From IMG/VR virus record IMGVR_UViG_3300042514_000757, positions 19,783 through 83,782 of that record: a DNA stretch of 64,000 bases; one strand, given 5' to 3'. Position 1 is the stretch's first letter, and each line of letters begins with the position of its first letter. Source of the DNA: a virus. Positions 17,484-25,914 of this stretch are shown one piece after another. The notes beneath the pieces are model-generated. The model was not told the origin of the DNA. It saw nothing but the letters and a program-made list of their open reading frames with translations, and made no database searches. Both the position numbers and the translations under genes were made by a program.

Positions 17484-20400
17484 TCAAAAACCGTTGGTAA
17501 TTGGATTTTGCGATCTAATTACCTGTGGTGATTCATAAATTATAGTTTGATTACTACCAATATTTAGTGGTATGGGAGCAACCAATACCGATGGTGAATC
17601 TTCAATAGTCTTAGTGATTTGACTAGATTGTGAAGATTGTGATAGTTGTGCTCCAGAAACATTTGGTTTACTCGGAGAGATTTTTGGTGCTGGTGGCAGA
17701 ACTGCTGGTGCTGGTGGTTTTTCAGTTTGTACTGGTTTTAATCCCAATGCAGAATTGAGTTTATCAAATACATCAACCAGATTCACCAATGCCTTCAATG
17801 GATCTTCTTCAACTTCCTGCGATGCTGATGGTGAACTAGTAGAATCCGTACTAGGAGTCATACTCGATGCATTCAACTTCTCAAAGTGCCATGGTTCAAA
17901 CCCACCTTTAGCCCAATCAGGTAGTCCCCATCCATATGCAGAACCTTTATTATTGATCCAGTTTTGTGATTTTGCAGCACCAATATCAAGAGCAAGTCCC
18001 CAACCATGCTTAGATGTTCCAGGTTTTGCTGCCATACCTCTAGGTTTGGTATTAAACATATAGACCTGACCATCATAATCACGATAAGATCCAGTGATAT
18101 CTGAAACTAGATCCACACCATCTTTTTTAGCAGCACCAACCATTGATTTGAATGATTGTGCTACCTCACCCTTCCTTAATTTATGACCTCTCCCAACATC
18201 TTCTAAAGCAGAACTTGGTAGTTTCCCATTCTCATACTTACCACCAGTTGCAAATTTAACCATTCCACCAATTGCTTCACCTTTCAATCTAGAAAGTTCA
18301 CTTTTATCCTTTGGTGGTTTAGTTCCCTGCACAATCTGATTTACATTCCTACCTACTCCAGGAGGAGGTACAGTACCCCCCTGTGCTTTTTTCACATTAC
18401 TCTGCTTAACCTTAGATAGAGCATCTCTAATCGTACTAGGCTTCATGCTGCTGCTCTGACCCTTATACTTAAATCTACCATAAGCATCAGGCAAGGAAGC
18501 AAACTCATATGCCAACCCATCCATGAATGCTTCATCACTCATCTGACCACTTAACCACCTTGATCCTCCACGGTTCTGCTCAATATTAACCTTAGATACA
18601 ATTAGATCTTGATTTGCTGGACTGTACATATCTTTATCTGGATTCAATCCTGCTGCTTTTGCTCTACTTACGAGGTACTCAGGAAGTTGTTGGTACTTAC
18701 CTACAGCACCAGTTGCTCTTCTAGCAACCTCAGCGATAGTCATCTTTGTAGCACCATTGAGAGTGGTACTTGGATACATCGCCTCATAATTACCCCCAGA
18801 TTCCTTTCCAGCAATAAGATCAAGAAGGGCAGCCCAATCACCAGTAGCACCTCCAGAAACTCCTCCAGAAGGAGCGCCACCTGCTGAAGCACCTCCTCCA
18901 CCACCTGCAGAAAAATCTTTAGTCGTAAGCAGCGCAAAAACACCCAAGACGTTTGCAAGAGCACCTCTTAGATTGTCCATAGTATTATTTGTTTTACCAA
19001 CATTAAACGTTGGGTTTCTCTCACCAATATACTTGAGTTCTACGTCTTCAGACTCTTTAAGTTTATTCTGTAAGTTAGTCTTCGACTTAACTACGGACTT
19101 ACTCAAACTATCTCCACCAGCGGCAGCAGAAACATTTCCCAACCCGAAAAGTTGCTTTGCTTTATTAATATCTCCCGATAGTAATTGCTTTGCAATTTCA
19201 CCAGAAGAACCCATTCTCTCAAATGATGAGTTAACTGATGAAACAAGTGTTGCAGCAATATTACCAGACATTGCTGTTGATAATTTTGCAAGAGGAATAA
19301 CTGCCTCTGGTCCTTTCTCACCAATCAATGCCTGAGTTGGTTTTGTTACTAATCCACCTTCAGCGAGTGCTGGTGGAGCGATCCAATCATAAAGTTTAGA
19401 TGACAACCAATCTCCAATGATACCACCAACGATACCACCCGCTGCTGTACCTGCAACAGGTAGGATTGCGGATCCAACTGCAGCACCAATACCTGCACCA
19501 ATACCAGATCCAATAGCAATTACAGCAGATCTAGCAATAGGTTCCTTGAAGATTAAAGTCCTAACAGCGAAGTCAATCAGAGGACCGATAATAGGAATTC
19601 TTCTGAAAATCTTTCCTACTGCTTTACCCAAAAACTTCCCACTGGATCTAGAGGCCGCTTTACCTGCAGCACCACCTGCTGATGGTTTACCCGATGTTGG
19701 TTTTGTTTTACCTGATGTTGGTTTTGTTTTACCTGATGTATCTACATCCGCACCGCCATCGGATTTAAGTAAGTCTAGGGTATTAAGAACATCTCCCAAT
19801 AAGGAAAATGGATTTAGCAGATACCCTAGAGCCTTAAACCCAGCAATACCAATCAGAATCTGCCCAAGACCACCGAGAACTTGCTTGAATCTATCGAACC
19901 CCTGCTTGTCCCCAGTTCCAAATACAGATGATACCCCAGTGAGGAAATTATCTATTGACTTATATGCAACATTATAGATGAATCCGAAGATCTTTGCTGC
20001 ACTATTAACAAAACTCTGAATGTTCTTACCATTCTTAGGATCAGCAATCCACTTCAATATCCCTTGAGTTATAAGTGCTCTAGCAGCAAATGTAACAATG
20101 GATTCAAATGGTTTGAAGAATTCTTCCAACCATCCTAAATTTTTTGATACTTCTTTCTTCCCTTCCTTTTCAACATTCGTAGATACGCTTGATTTTTTAC
20201 CAAGACTTTCCTGCTTATCTTCCGATTGTTGATCTTTTCTATATTGCTCTTTTCTCTTGGCAAATTGACCACTGCTCACCAGATACTGATTATCAGTCTG
20301 AATGATAGTGAGTATTTGCTTTTGTACTTTACCTAAAGATTCTACTGAAGCCCCAATTCTATTCACAGATAAAAGAACACTACGGGCAGACTTAATACTG

Positions 20401-20519
20401 GACATAGATCCTCCAGTAATCTGCTTTCCACCCGCAATGATTGCAGCACCCTGACGAGATCCAGAAGTAATCAAACTAGGATTTACAAACTTATATGGTT
20501 TGATAGTACTTGAAAACAT
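17484..20519 (-). CDS. Tape-measure-like tail protein 1 with lysozyme-like and M15 peptidase domains
   Basis: 1011 aa, ATG overlapping the gp51-frame stop (TAATG). Coiled coil at residues 75-120, hydrophobic helices at 140-240 (RALITQGILKWIADPKN) and 305-380, then 'GGLVTKPTQALIGEKGPE' at 389-406, the same tape-measure motif as in its paralogue. Residues 560-705 resemble a lysozyme/transglycosylase (AGKESGGNYEAM with Glu573; 'GAVGKYQQLPEYL'). Residues 780-882 are an M15/VanY-type carboxypeptidase: 'SKHGWGLALDI' (SxHxxGxAxD) and 'PWHFE'. So one protein joins a glycan-cleaving and a peptide-cleaving domain. GKTKPTS is repeated at about residues 263-277. Confidence 0.85.
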   Translation of the reverse strand: MFSSTIKPYKFVNPSLITSGSRQGAAIIAGGKQITGGSMSSIKSARSVLLSVNRIGASVESLGKVQKQILTIIQTDNQYLVSSGQFAKRKEQYRKDQQSEDKQESLGKKSSVSTNVEKEGKKEVSKNLGWLEEFFKPFESIVTFAARALITQGILKWIADPKNGKNIQSFVNSAAKIFGFIYNVAYKSIDNFLTGVSSVFGTGDKQGFDRFKQVLGGLGQILIGIAGFKALGYLLNPFSLLGDVLNTLDLLKSDGGADVDTSGKTKPTSGKTKPTSGKPSAGGAAGKAASRSSGKFLGKAVGKIFRRIPIIGPLIDFAVRTLIFKEPIARSAVIAIGSGIGAGIGAAVGSAILPVAGTAAGGIVGGIIGDWLSSKLYDWIAPPALAEGGLVTKPTQALIGEKGPEAVIPLAKLSTAMSGNIAATLVSSVNSSFERMGSSGEIAKQLLSGDINKAKQLFGLGNVSAAAGGDSLSKSVVKSKTNLQNKLKESEDVELKYIGERNPTFNVGKTNNTMDNLRGALANVLGVFALLTTKDFSAGGGGGASAGGAPSGGVSGGATGDWAALLDLIAGKESGGNYEAMYPSTTLNGATKMTIAEVARRATGAVGKYQQLPEYLVSRAKAAGLNPDKDMYSPANQDLIVSKVNIEQNRGGSRWLSGQMSDEAFMDGLAYEFASLPDAYGRFKYKGQSSSMKPSTIRDALSKVKQSNVKKAQGGTVPPPGVGRNVNQIVQGTKPPKDKSELSRLKGEAIGGMVKFATGGKYENGKLPSSALEDVGRGHKLRKGEVAQSFKSMVGAAKKDGVDLVSDITGSYRDYDGQVYMFNTKPRGMAAKPGTSKHGWGLALDIGAAKSQNWINNKGSAYGWGLPDWAKGGFEPWHFEKLNASSMTPSTDSTSSPSASQEVEEDPLKALVNLVDVFDKLNSALGLKPVQTEKPPAPAVLPPAPKISPSKPNVSGAQLSQSSQSSQITKTIEDSPSVLVAPIPLNIGSNQTIIYESPQVIRSQNPITNGF

Positions 20520-20725
20520 TATAGACTCGACCTACCTTGTGATTGCTGTTGTTGTTTCTTATATTTCTCCTCTTCTTCCTTAAGATGACTGAGAAGTTTA
20601 TCAACATAAAATTGTTTCTCCCAAGGTACCATGTTCTCTAGATCCGAGTAAGACCACTTATGATAGTGAATTAATGCAAAATTAGTTTCCAAGTGGTTCT
20701 CTAAACTAGAGTGTAATAGGGCTAT
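20519..20725 (-). CDS. 51: gp51-like tail/baseplate assembly protein, no standard start; likely -1 frameshift extension of gp26
   Basis: The frame runs 69 codons from an ATA overlapping the gp26 stop to TAA 20519. It encodes 'NFALIHYHKWSYSDLENM', 'PWEKQFYVDKLLSHL' and a Lys/Glu/Gln-rich tail, matching the style of gp51/T-domain tail chaperones. Upstream the frame is open only to a TGA inside gp26 and holds no ATG, GTG or TTG there; the first internal candidates are TTG at codon 12 and ATG at codon 32. The gp26 frame ends over a T TTT TTC slippery heptamer in exactly the register that a -1 slip would join to this frame, giving a fusion of about 305 aa. The stop overlaps the ATG of the tape-measure gene. 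Confidence 0.75.
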   Translation of the reverse strand: MALLHSSLENHLETNFALIHYHKWSYSDLENMVPWEKQFYVDKLLSHLKEEEEKYKKQQQQSQGRSSL

Positions 20726-21435
20726 TCGAAAAAACTTCCAAGTCCTTCCAGTTTGACAGTGCTTGTAACACCTGTTTTGGGATTCTCAACTTCAATTTCA
20801 TGCTCTAATTTTGGCATAGTAGCAAAGAAATCCTGCAACTTCTGGAACTGATCGCTCTTCATACTTTCCAAGAACTCCATTAGTTCTTTCTTAGTATAAG
20901 TCTTGGCATCAGAAACATCATCACCTTCATAGATCTGACTCATACAAGTAATAGAAAGATCGAAAATATTATCAACTGTGATTTCATCTCCACTAAAATT
21001 CAATTTCACAAAAGTATCAAGTGAAGGATACTTCATGATAATTCCAATGTTATCAGTGAGTTCAATCTTATTGCTATGCTTTTCTGGGAACTTTACATGA
21101 ACAGATTCAAGATCAATTTCTACCTGCACTTGAGTTTCTTCATCATCTGGGCATGTGACCATGACTTTAGAAACTTCACCAATAGACTTAGAACGAATTC
21201 TAAGGAATACATATTCAATATCGAATGTGGATAGTTCTTCAACTCTAGATTTTAGATTGGTACAATTTTTGATAATGGTTTTAACTGCACTAATCATATC
21301 CTTCTCTTCACCCAATTGCATAGCAGTTAGAAGAAGTTTTTCTTCCTTCACAAGGAATGGACGATACTTAACAATTTCTTTTGACGATGGCAATTCCAAT
21401 TCATATTCAGGAACCACTAATTTAGGTAAAGGCAT
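20722..21435 (-). CDS. 26: gp26-like baseplate hub/tail assembly protein
   Basis: 237 aa, ATG at 21435 with AAGGAG upstream. 'LPSSKEIVKYRPFLVKEEKL' and 'LLTAMQLGEEKDM' near the N-terminus are characteristic of the T4 gp26 family (T4_baseplate). In T4, gp26 and gp51 are neighbours and act in hub assembly; here they lie directly before the tape-measure-like genes. The protein ends GLGSFFE* across a slippery heptamer, so a minor gp26-gp51 fusion is likely. Confidence 0.88.
   Translation of the reverse strand: MPLPKLVVPEYELELPSSKEIVKYRPFLVKEEKLLLTAMQLGEEKDMISAVKTIIKNCTNLKSRVEELSTFDIEYVFLRIRSKSIGEVSKVMVTCPDDEETQVQVEIDLESVHVKFPEKHSNKIELTDNIGIIMKYPSLDTFVKLNFSGDEITVDNIFDLSITCMSQIYEGDDVSDAKTYTKKELMEFLESMKSDQFQKLQDFFATMPKLEHEIEVENPKTGVTSTVKLEGLGSFFE
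20728..20734 (-). promoter_or_regulatory. Candidate -1 ribosomal frameshift site T TTT TTC
   Basis: Minus-strand heptamer T TTT TTC in the gp26 frame (AGT TTT TTC GAA TAG), two codons before the stop. It matches the canonical X XXY YYZ rule. Slippage by -1 reads TTT TTT CGA ATA GCC, entering the gp51 frame. Confidence 0.75.
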
Positions 21436-21479
21436 AATTACTCCTTAATATAGTTATCAGTAAAATTATTTAGTGCAGT

Positions 21480-22325
21480 TTAAATAGTGAGATTTCTTCC
21501 ACTAGTATCTGTAAGAATTGTTTGTGTAAGTCCCTGTGGTCCTGGTCCTGCAGCAGTACTTGCTTGTTGAGCAGCAGCAGATGCAGCAACTCCTCTAGTT
21601 CCTAAAGATACTGCAACTTCTTCAATACCATCATTAGATGGTACATAGAATCTATACCTCTCAAAATAAAATGACACTTCCATCGTTGCATAATTTGCAG
21701 GTCCAGATTGGAGTTGCATATTGCTGATATTGAATGGAAAAGCATTCTTCATTGTCCACACACCTACACATTTATTCCACTTAGTTGTAGTGAAATTTCT
21801 TTGTGATGGATTTACCAATGACATTTCAGCATTTTGATCGTATGGATTTGATCCACCTCTTTCATACTTAAAGATGTCAATGTATGATGTGCAGATGTCA
21901 TCATACCAAGATACTCTCTGACTTGCATCATTTGCAGAGTAATTCATCCACCTCTCAAAGAAGGTTCTTGTTTTATATGTACGTGGAATAATAAATTGAA
22001 TACTAATTTCACTAAAAGTTGTAGAGGTTGGATATCTCCACATAGTACCGACACTTTTTATCTCACCAGTTGTCAGTTGCCTGCTGGGAACTGTAACATC
22101 TGTGGCATAGTAGGTAAGTAATCTAGACTTATCAGTTCCAGGTCCAGAAGTATTTCCATCGTTGAAAAAATCATTAAACCAACTACTACTATTCATCACC
22201 TTAGGTTTAGTCCTAAAACGAACCCAATATAAGTTGTTGTACGATGGTGCTTCCCTTCTAGCAAGGCTTAAGAAACCTTGAAAACTGTTTGCACCAGATA
22301 AACCTGTAACAGCTACATCTGCCAT
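21480..22325 (-). CDS. 54: Baseplate tail tube initiator gp54-like
   Basis: 281 aa, ATG at 22325. Tail-tube-like protein: 'NSFQGFLSLARREAPSYNNL', 'TYYATDVTVPSRQL', 'FSEISIQFIIPRTYKTRTFF', 'FPFNISNMQL', and 'MEVSFYFERYRFY' near the end, the pattern of gp54/gp19 family members. T4 gp54 starts tube polymerisation on the gp48 cap; gp48 is encoded divergently next door. A CATAAATA late promoter lies upstream. Confidence 0.85.
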   Translation of the reverse strand: MADVAVTGLSGANSFQGFLSLARREAPSYNNLYWVRFRTKPKVMNSSSWFNDFFNDGNTSGPGTDKSRLLTYYATDVTVPSRQLTTGEIKSVGTMWRYPTSTTFSEISIQFIIPRTYKTRTFFERWMNYSANDASQRVSWYDDICTSYIDIFKYERGGSNPYDQNAEMSLVNPSQRNFTTTKWNKCVGVWTMKNAFPFNISNMQLQSGPANYATMEVSFYFERYRFYVPSNDGIEEVAVSLGTRGVAASAAAQQASTAAGPGPQGLTQTILTDTSGRNLTI

Positions 22326-22333
22326 TGTGTCCC

Positions 22334-22341
22334 TATAAATA
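22334..22341 (+). promoter_or_regulatory. T4-type late promoter (plus strand)
   Basis: TATAAATA 24 bases before the gp4 ATG. It drives gp4-gp48-gp53 and is divergent from the gp54 promoter. Confidence 0.8.
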
Positions 22342-22359
22342 GTTTTATGCTTTTATTAT

Positions 22360-22367
22360 TATTTATG
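22360..22367 (-). promoter_or_regulatory. Late promoter variant CATAAATA for gp54
   Basis: Minus-strand CATAAATA about 35 bases upstream of gp54. It overlaps the gp4 start codon on the other strand. Confidence 0.55.
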
Positions 22368-22814
22368 CCGTATAACAAGAACATCCTAAAGGGTGTGTAT
22401 ACGCCAAAAAATCCATCAAAATATAAAGGAGATCCGAATAATATAATTTTTCGTTCTTCGTGGGAACTTAAGTTTATGAAATATTGTGACCATAACAATG
22501 TCGTTTTGGAATGGGGCAGTGAAGAATTATTCATTCCATACATATCACCTGTTGATAATAAGACTCATAGATACTTCCCAGATTTTTACATCAAAGTTAA
22601 AGATCGTTCAGGAAAGATTAGTAAATATCTAGTTGAAGTGAAACCACAATATCAGGTGAATGGTCCAGTCCCACAAAAAAGAATGACAAAGAAATATTTG
22701 AATGAAGTGATGACCTACGCAGTCAACCAAGCAAAATGGAAAGCTGCAGAAGAATTTTGTAATGATCACATGTGGAAATTCATTATACTAACGGAAAACG
22801 AATTAAAGGTCTAA
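22365..22814 (+). CDS. 4: Head completion protein gp4 (nuclease-like)
   Basis: 149 aa. I start at MPYNKNILKGVYTP (22365) because upstream in-frame codons lie on top of the promoter start region. 'SWELKFMKYCDHN', 'VLEWGSEELFIPY', 'HRYFPDFYI' and 'YLVEVKPQ' form the endonuclease-like core (D...ExK) of the T4 gp4/gp50 family, which completes heads before tail joining. No clear ribosome binding site is visible. First gene of the plus-strand trio. Confidence 0.88.
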   Translation: MPYNKNILKGVYTPKNPSKYKGDPNNIIFRSSWELKFMKYCDHNNVVLEWGSEELFIPYISPVDNKTHRYFPDFYIKVKDRSGKISKYLVEVKPQYQVNGPVPQKRMTKKYLNEVMTYAVNQAKWKAAEEFCNDHMWKFIILTENELKV

Positions 22815-22818
22815 CTAA

Positions 22819-23862
22819 ATGGCAACAACGTACAAAACTTATCACTACCCATCAACACCTCCAGTAATTGGAGAGACTGATGCTGGTTTAATGGCGTTAG
22901 GTACTGAATGGAGTCAGGGATCTGCGATGCCAACAGAGTATATTGACTTCCTAAAAATTCAAGCAATCCAAGTTAATTATGATAAGGGTGCAGTTCTAAG
23001 TAACTTGGGTGCAGTAAATGCTACTGGTATAGAAGACAAAATTAAACCTTTAGATACTGTATACCTCTACATGCCTCAACAACTGGCAGCAAGTTATGGT
23101 GTTTCATACAATCCAGTTGCAATGGGTGTTGCTGGAGTCGCCGCAACTAAAGGATTAGGTACTTCAGGAACACAAATCGTATCAGAAATTCAAGCAGCAG
23201 CTTCAGATGCAGCACCAGAAGCACTATTCAATACAATCTCAACTGGTTTAAGTGGTCTGTCTAAGACAGTTGGAGTAGCGTACCAAGGAAATGGTAGTGC
23301 ATTATCTGCCGTTTCACAAGGGAAAATATTCAACCCATTCGAAGAACTCATTTTCCAAGGAGTAGGTTTTAGAAGTCATCCATTCTCATGGAAGTTAGTT
23401 GCTAGAAACGAAAGAGAGGCAGATGATATTATCAATATCATCAAGTTCTTCAAAGTAAATATGTTACCAAATTTTGATAACAAATCTATTCAACCTGGAG
23501 AAAACCCAAGTAATACAACATCTACATCTACTACACCTTCAGGTTCAACAACAAATGCACAATCTGCTGGACAAACACCGTTTGGAACTGGAACTGGTGC
23601 TAGGTATTTAACCGTACCAAATAGATTTAAAATATCAATAGTAAGAGTAAATTATAATGCTGGTGGATATACATCTGGAAATGAATTGGGCAATAGCATT
23701 TATAGATTCAAAGATTCTCTATTAGAGTCTATGAATGTTAGTTATACACCAGACAATCAATACGTATCTACGGCTCAGGGAAAGGTACCTGCAGTTCAAC
23801 TGGATCTAGTATTCAAAGAAACTGCTTACGTTACCGCAGAAGACGCAAACCAGGGTTACTAA
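22819..23862 (+). CDS. 48: Baseplate tail tube cap gp48
   Basis: 347 aa, ATG four bases after gp4. Contains 'YIDFLKIQAIQVNYD', 'KPLDTVYLYMPQQLAASYGVSY', 'GFRSHPFSWKLVARNEREADDI', 'IIKFFKVNMLP' and a C-terminal 'TPDNQYVSTAQGKVPAVQLDL' typical of gp48. It caps the hub and starts the tail tube together with gp54. A Thr/Ser linker (about residues 230-250) looks lineage-specific. Confidence 0.9.
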   Translation: MATTYKTYHYPSTPPVIGETDAGLMALGTEWSQGSAMPTEYIDFLKIQAIQVNYDKGAVLSNLGAVNATGIEDKIKPLDTVYLYMPQQLAASYGVSYNPVAMGVAGVAATKGLGTSGTQIVSEIQAAASDAAPEALFNTISTGLSGLSKTVGVAYQGNGSALSAVSQGKIFNPFEELIFQGVGFRSHPFSWKLVARNEREADDIINIIKFFKVNMLPNFDNKSIQPGENPSNTTSTSTTPSGSTTNAQSAGQTPFGTGTGARYLTVPNRFKISIVRVNYNAGGYTSGNELGNSIYRFKDSLLESMNVSYTPDNQYVSTAQGKVPAVQLDLVFKETAYVTAEDANQGY

Positions 23863-23864
23863 AA

Positions 23865-24530
23865 ATGGCAAACTATTTTCAAAACGTACCAAATATTCGT
23901 GTTGGTGTTCCAGGAATGGACACCTCACAACAAGAATATGTTGTCATAAAAAATATTTTCAGAAGAGTTAAAGGCGTCTTCATGGCAATGAAGAGAGATA
24001 GTATCTTCGAGAAGTATACTATTCCTGGTGATGAAAAACCATATCAAATATCACAAAGAATATACAATACTCCAAACTATGAGTGGATCATTCTACTGAC
24101 TAATGATATAACAAATATCTATACTCAGTGGCCATTGTCACAAAGAGAATTTGAAGAGATGATGCATAGGAAATATGGTACAAAAAGTAATGAGACTAAG
24201 CATTGGGTCACAAAAGAAGTGTTATTTAATAACATGGTGATTGTACAATCTGGTATCTTAGTGAATCAAAATTACACTTACAAAAGACCAGATGGTGTAA
24301 TGATTGGTGGAGATAGTTTAGTTAGACCCATATCACATTATGAATACGAGTACGAACTGAACGAAAGTAAAAGACAGGTGTATCTACTAAATCCAGTATA
24401 CATAGATGAATTTGATAGACAGATGAGAGAACTGCTTCAGTATCCAGAAAGTGATGATAGAGTTTCATATACACAAAAACGTTCTGGTGACGACGAAGAA
24501 ATATATACCGTAAGAATTTTCGACACATAA
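23865..24530 (+). CDS. 53: Baseplate wedge subunit gp53
   Basis: 221 aa, ATG two bases after gp48. 'NIFRRVKGVFMAMKRDSIFE', 'YTIPGDEKPYQISQRIYNTP' and 'YEWIILLTNDITNIYTQWPL' are the conserved N-terminal features of T4 gp53, including the LysM-like wedge domain. Last gene of the plus-strand trio, closed by the terminator at 24529-24558. Confidence 0.92.
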   Translation: MANYFQNVPNIRVGVPGMDTSQQEYVVIKNIFRRVKGVFMAMKRDSIFEKYTIPGDEKPYQISQRIYNTPNYEWIILLTNDITNIYTQWPLSQREFEEMMHRKYGTKSNETKHWVTKEVLFNNMVIVQSGILVNQNYTYKRPDGVMIGGDSLVRPISHYEYEYELNESKRQVYLLNPVYIDEFDRQMRELLQYPESDDRVSYTQKRSGDDEEIYTVRIFDT

Positions 24531-24558
24531 AAAAAGGGGGGTATCAAACCCCCCTTTA
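24529..24558. terminator. Bidirectional terminator between gp53 and gp32
   Basis: GGGGGG/CCCCCC stem (24536-24541 with 24549-24554) and 7-base loop, flanked by A-run and T-rich sequence on both sides. It separates convergent transcription units. Confidence 0.9.
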
Positions 24559-24563
24559 CTTTA

Positions 24564-25505
24564 TCAATCTTCTTCTGCCAGTCGTGCAAAGTAGGAAAGA
24601 TCATCATCCTCATCTGCATTGAAATTAGGAAGAGACGGTGCTGCTTGCCCAACCGAAGAACGGAAGTTGCTAATTTCTTCACCCCAATTAGAAGGAGAAG
24701 AAGGTGCAGTCACGATTTCATTCTCTTCAGTTTCACTATCAACATAACGAGAAGCCTGACGCTTAGGAGCACCAAGAACAGAATTCAAACGTGCCTCAAG
24801 TTCCTCATAGGTTTTGAAGTTCTTGGGATCAGTGAATTCGGTAAGGGCGTATTCCTTCTTCCAGATAGATTCCAGTTGATCATCACTCAGTTCCTCAAGG
24901 GTTCCAGGACGAGAGAACTCGGACTTATCGTAGTTCCAGTAACCATCCACCTTACGAATCTTCAGTTTGAAGTTTGCACCTTCCCAGAAGTCAAAAGGAT
25001 TGATAGGAGTTTCATCCTTGAACTCAGGTTGCATTGCTGCCATGATCTTATCGAAGATCTTCTTACCAAACTTATAAAGGAAGACTCGCCCTTCATTCTC
25101 AGGATGAGCAGGATCTTCTACCACATAGATGTTAGCGTAGTAAGAGAGTTTACGCTTCTGCTTACGAGCAATTTCCTTATCAGCATCACTACCACTATTC
25201 CACAGTTGACGATTCATTTCACCAACAGGATCTTTCTTGTTGAGAGTCGTCAGACTGTTCTCAATATACCATCCACCAGGACCTTGGAACGCATGACTCC
25301 AAATCTTTGCCCAAGGAATATCTTCACCCTCAGGTGCAGGAAGGAATCGAATTACAGCATAACCATTACCCGACTTATCCATCTCGGGTTTCCAGAGGCG
25401 TTCGTCAGCACCACTGCTGCTCTCTGGATTAGAAATCTTCTCGACTTCCTTAGTCAGTTTCTCGAAAACAGAACCCGACTGCTTTTTAAGTGCTGCAAAA
25501 GACAT
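24564..25505 (-). CDS. 32: Single-stranded DNA binding protein gp32
   Basis: 313 aa, ATG at 25505 with GGAGA upstream (the longer frame is leader). N-terminal 'MSFAALKKQSGSVFEKLTKEV' is the cooperativity region; the OB core carries 'YAVIRFLPAPEGEDIPWAKI', 'GWYIENSLTTL', 'YYANIYVVEDP' and 'NEGRVFLYKFGKKIFDKI'; the C-terminus is acidic (DEDDDLSYFARLAEED) for partner binding. The Cys/His zinc site of T4 gp32 is absent; the protein has no Cys. Driven by a strong sigma70 promoter with a structured leader. Confidence 0.95.
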   Translation of the reverse strand: MSFAALKKQSGSVFEKLTKEVEKISNPESSSGADERLWKPEMDKSGNGYAVIRFLPAPEGEDIPWAKIWSHAFQGPGGWYIENSLTTLNKKDPVGEMNRQLWNSGSDADKEIARKQKRKLSYYANIYVVEDPAHPENEGRVFLYKFGKKIFDKIMAAMQPEFKDETPINPFDFWEGANFKLKIRKVDGYWNYDKSEFSRPGTLEELSDDQLESIWKKEYALTEFTDPKNFKTYEELEARLNSVLGAPKRQASRYVDSETEENEIVTAPSSPSNWGEEISNFRSSVGQAAPSLPNFNADEDDDLSYFARLAEED

Positions 25506-25565
25506 GTATTTCTCCGTATTAGTTGTATTTGTTGGATTGTGGGGCGGACCCCCCTCACCCGACCA
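25506..25565 (-). promoter_or_regulatory. gp32 leader RNA, possible autoregulatory operator
   Basis: About 58 bases between the expected transcription start and the ATG. The 5' part can fold GTGAGGG with CCCCAC (G-rich stem); the rest is an unstructured A/C/T-rich stretch before GGAGA. T4 gp32 represses its own mRNA through a similar 5' structure plus an unstructured stretch; the analogy here is inference. Confidence 0.45.
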
Positions 25566-25569
25566 TGAT

Positions 25570-25598
25570 ATCATACCCTATTTAGGAACGCTTGTCAA
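25570..25598 (-). promoter_or_regulatory. Sigma70-like promoter for gp32
   Basis: Minus strand TTGACA, 17-base spacer, TATGAT. It overlaps the 3' end of the upstream DUF1825-like gene. Confidence 0.8.
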
Positions 25599-25914
25599 GG
25601 TCCGCGACGACCTTATCCAAATATTTTTCAGTTGAGATCAAAGATTCCATAAGATTTGAATAACCAAACATATTTGAAATCAAATCAATTCGATGCTTCA
25701 TATCAGAAGCTTCTTCATCAGTACCTGAGGATAGTTGCAATCTAGTGTAGAATATTTTTTGTTTTTCTATTAGTTGCTTTGTTTTATTGATATGCTTTAT
25801 CGCATCCTCCTTTGGCATTGAAGTAAGTTCATCAGATTTATCATACAATTCCATGTATGTATCATATATTGATTGCAAATGGTCTTGGACCATTTCCGAA
25901 TTAAAAAAGTTCAT
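25582..25914 (-). CDS. DUF1825-like cyanobacterial/cyanophage protein
   Basis: 110 aa, ATG at 25914 overlapping the gp59 stop (ATGA). 'MNFFNSEMVQDHLQSIYDTY', 'KQLIEKQKIFYTRLQLS' and the C-terminal helix resemble the cyanobacterial DUF1825 family (F(F/D)SE(M/I)VQ at the N-terminus, 'YKIFxxRxxLS' in the middle). All helical. It sits between gp59 and gp32 in the replication block; its function is unknown. Confidence 0.7.
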   Translation of the reverse strand: MNFFNSEMVQDHLQSIYDTYMELYDKSDELTSMPKEDAIKHINKTKQLIEKQKIFYTRLQLSSGTDEEASDMKHRIDLISNMFGYSNLMESLISTEKYLDKVVADLDKRS

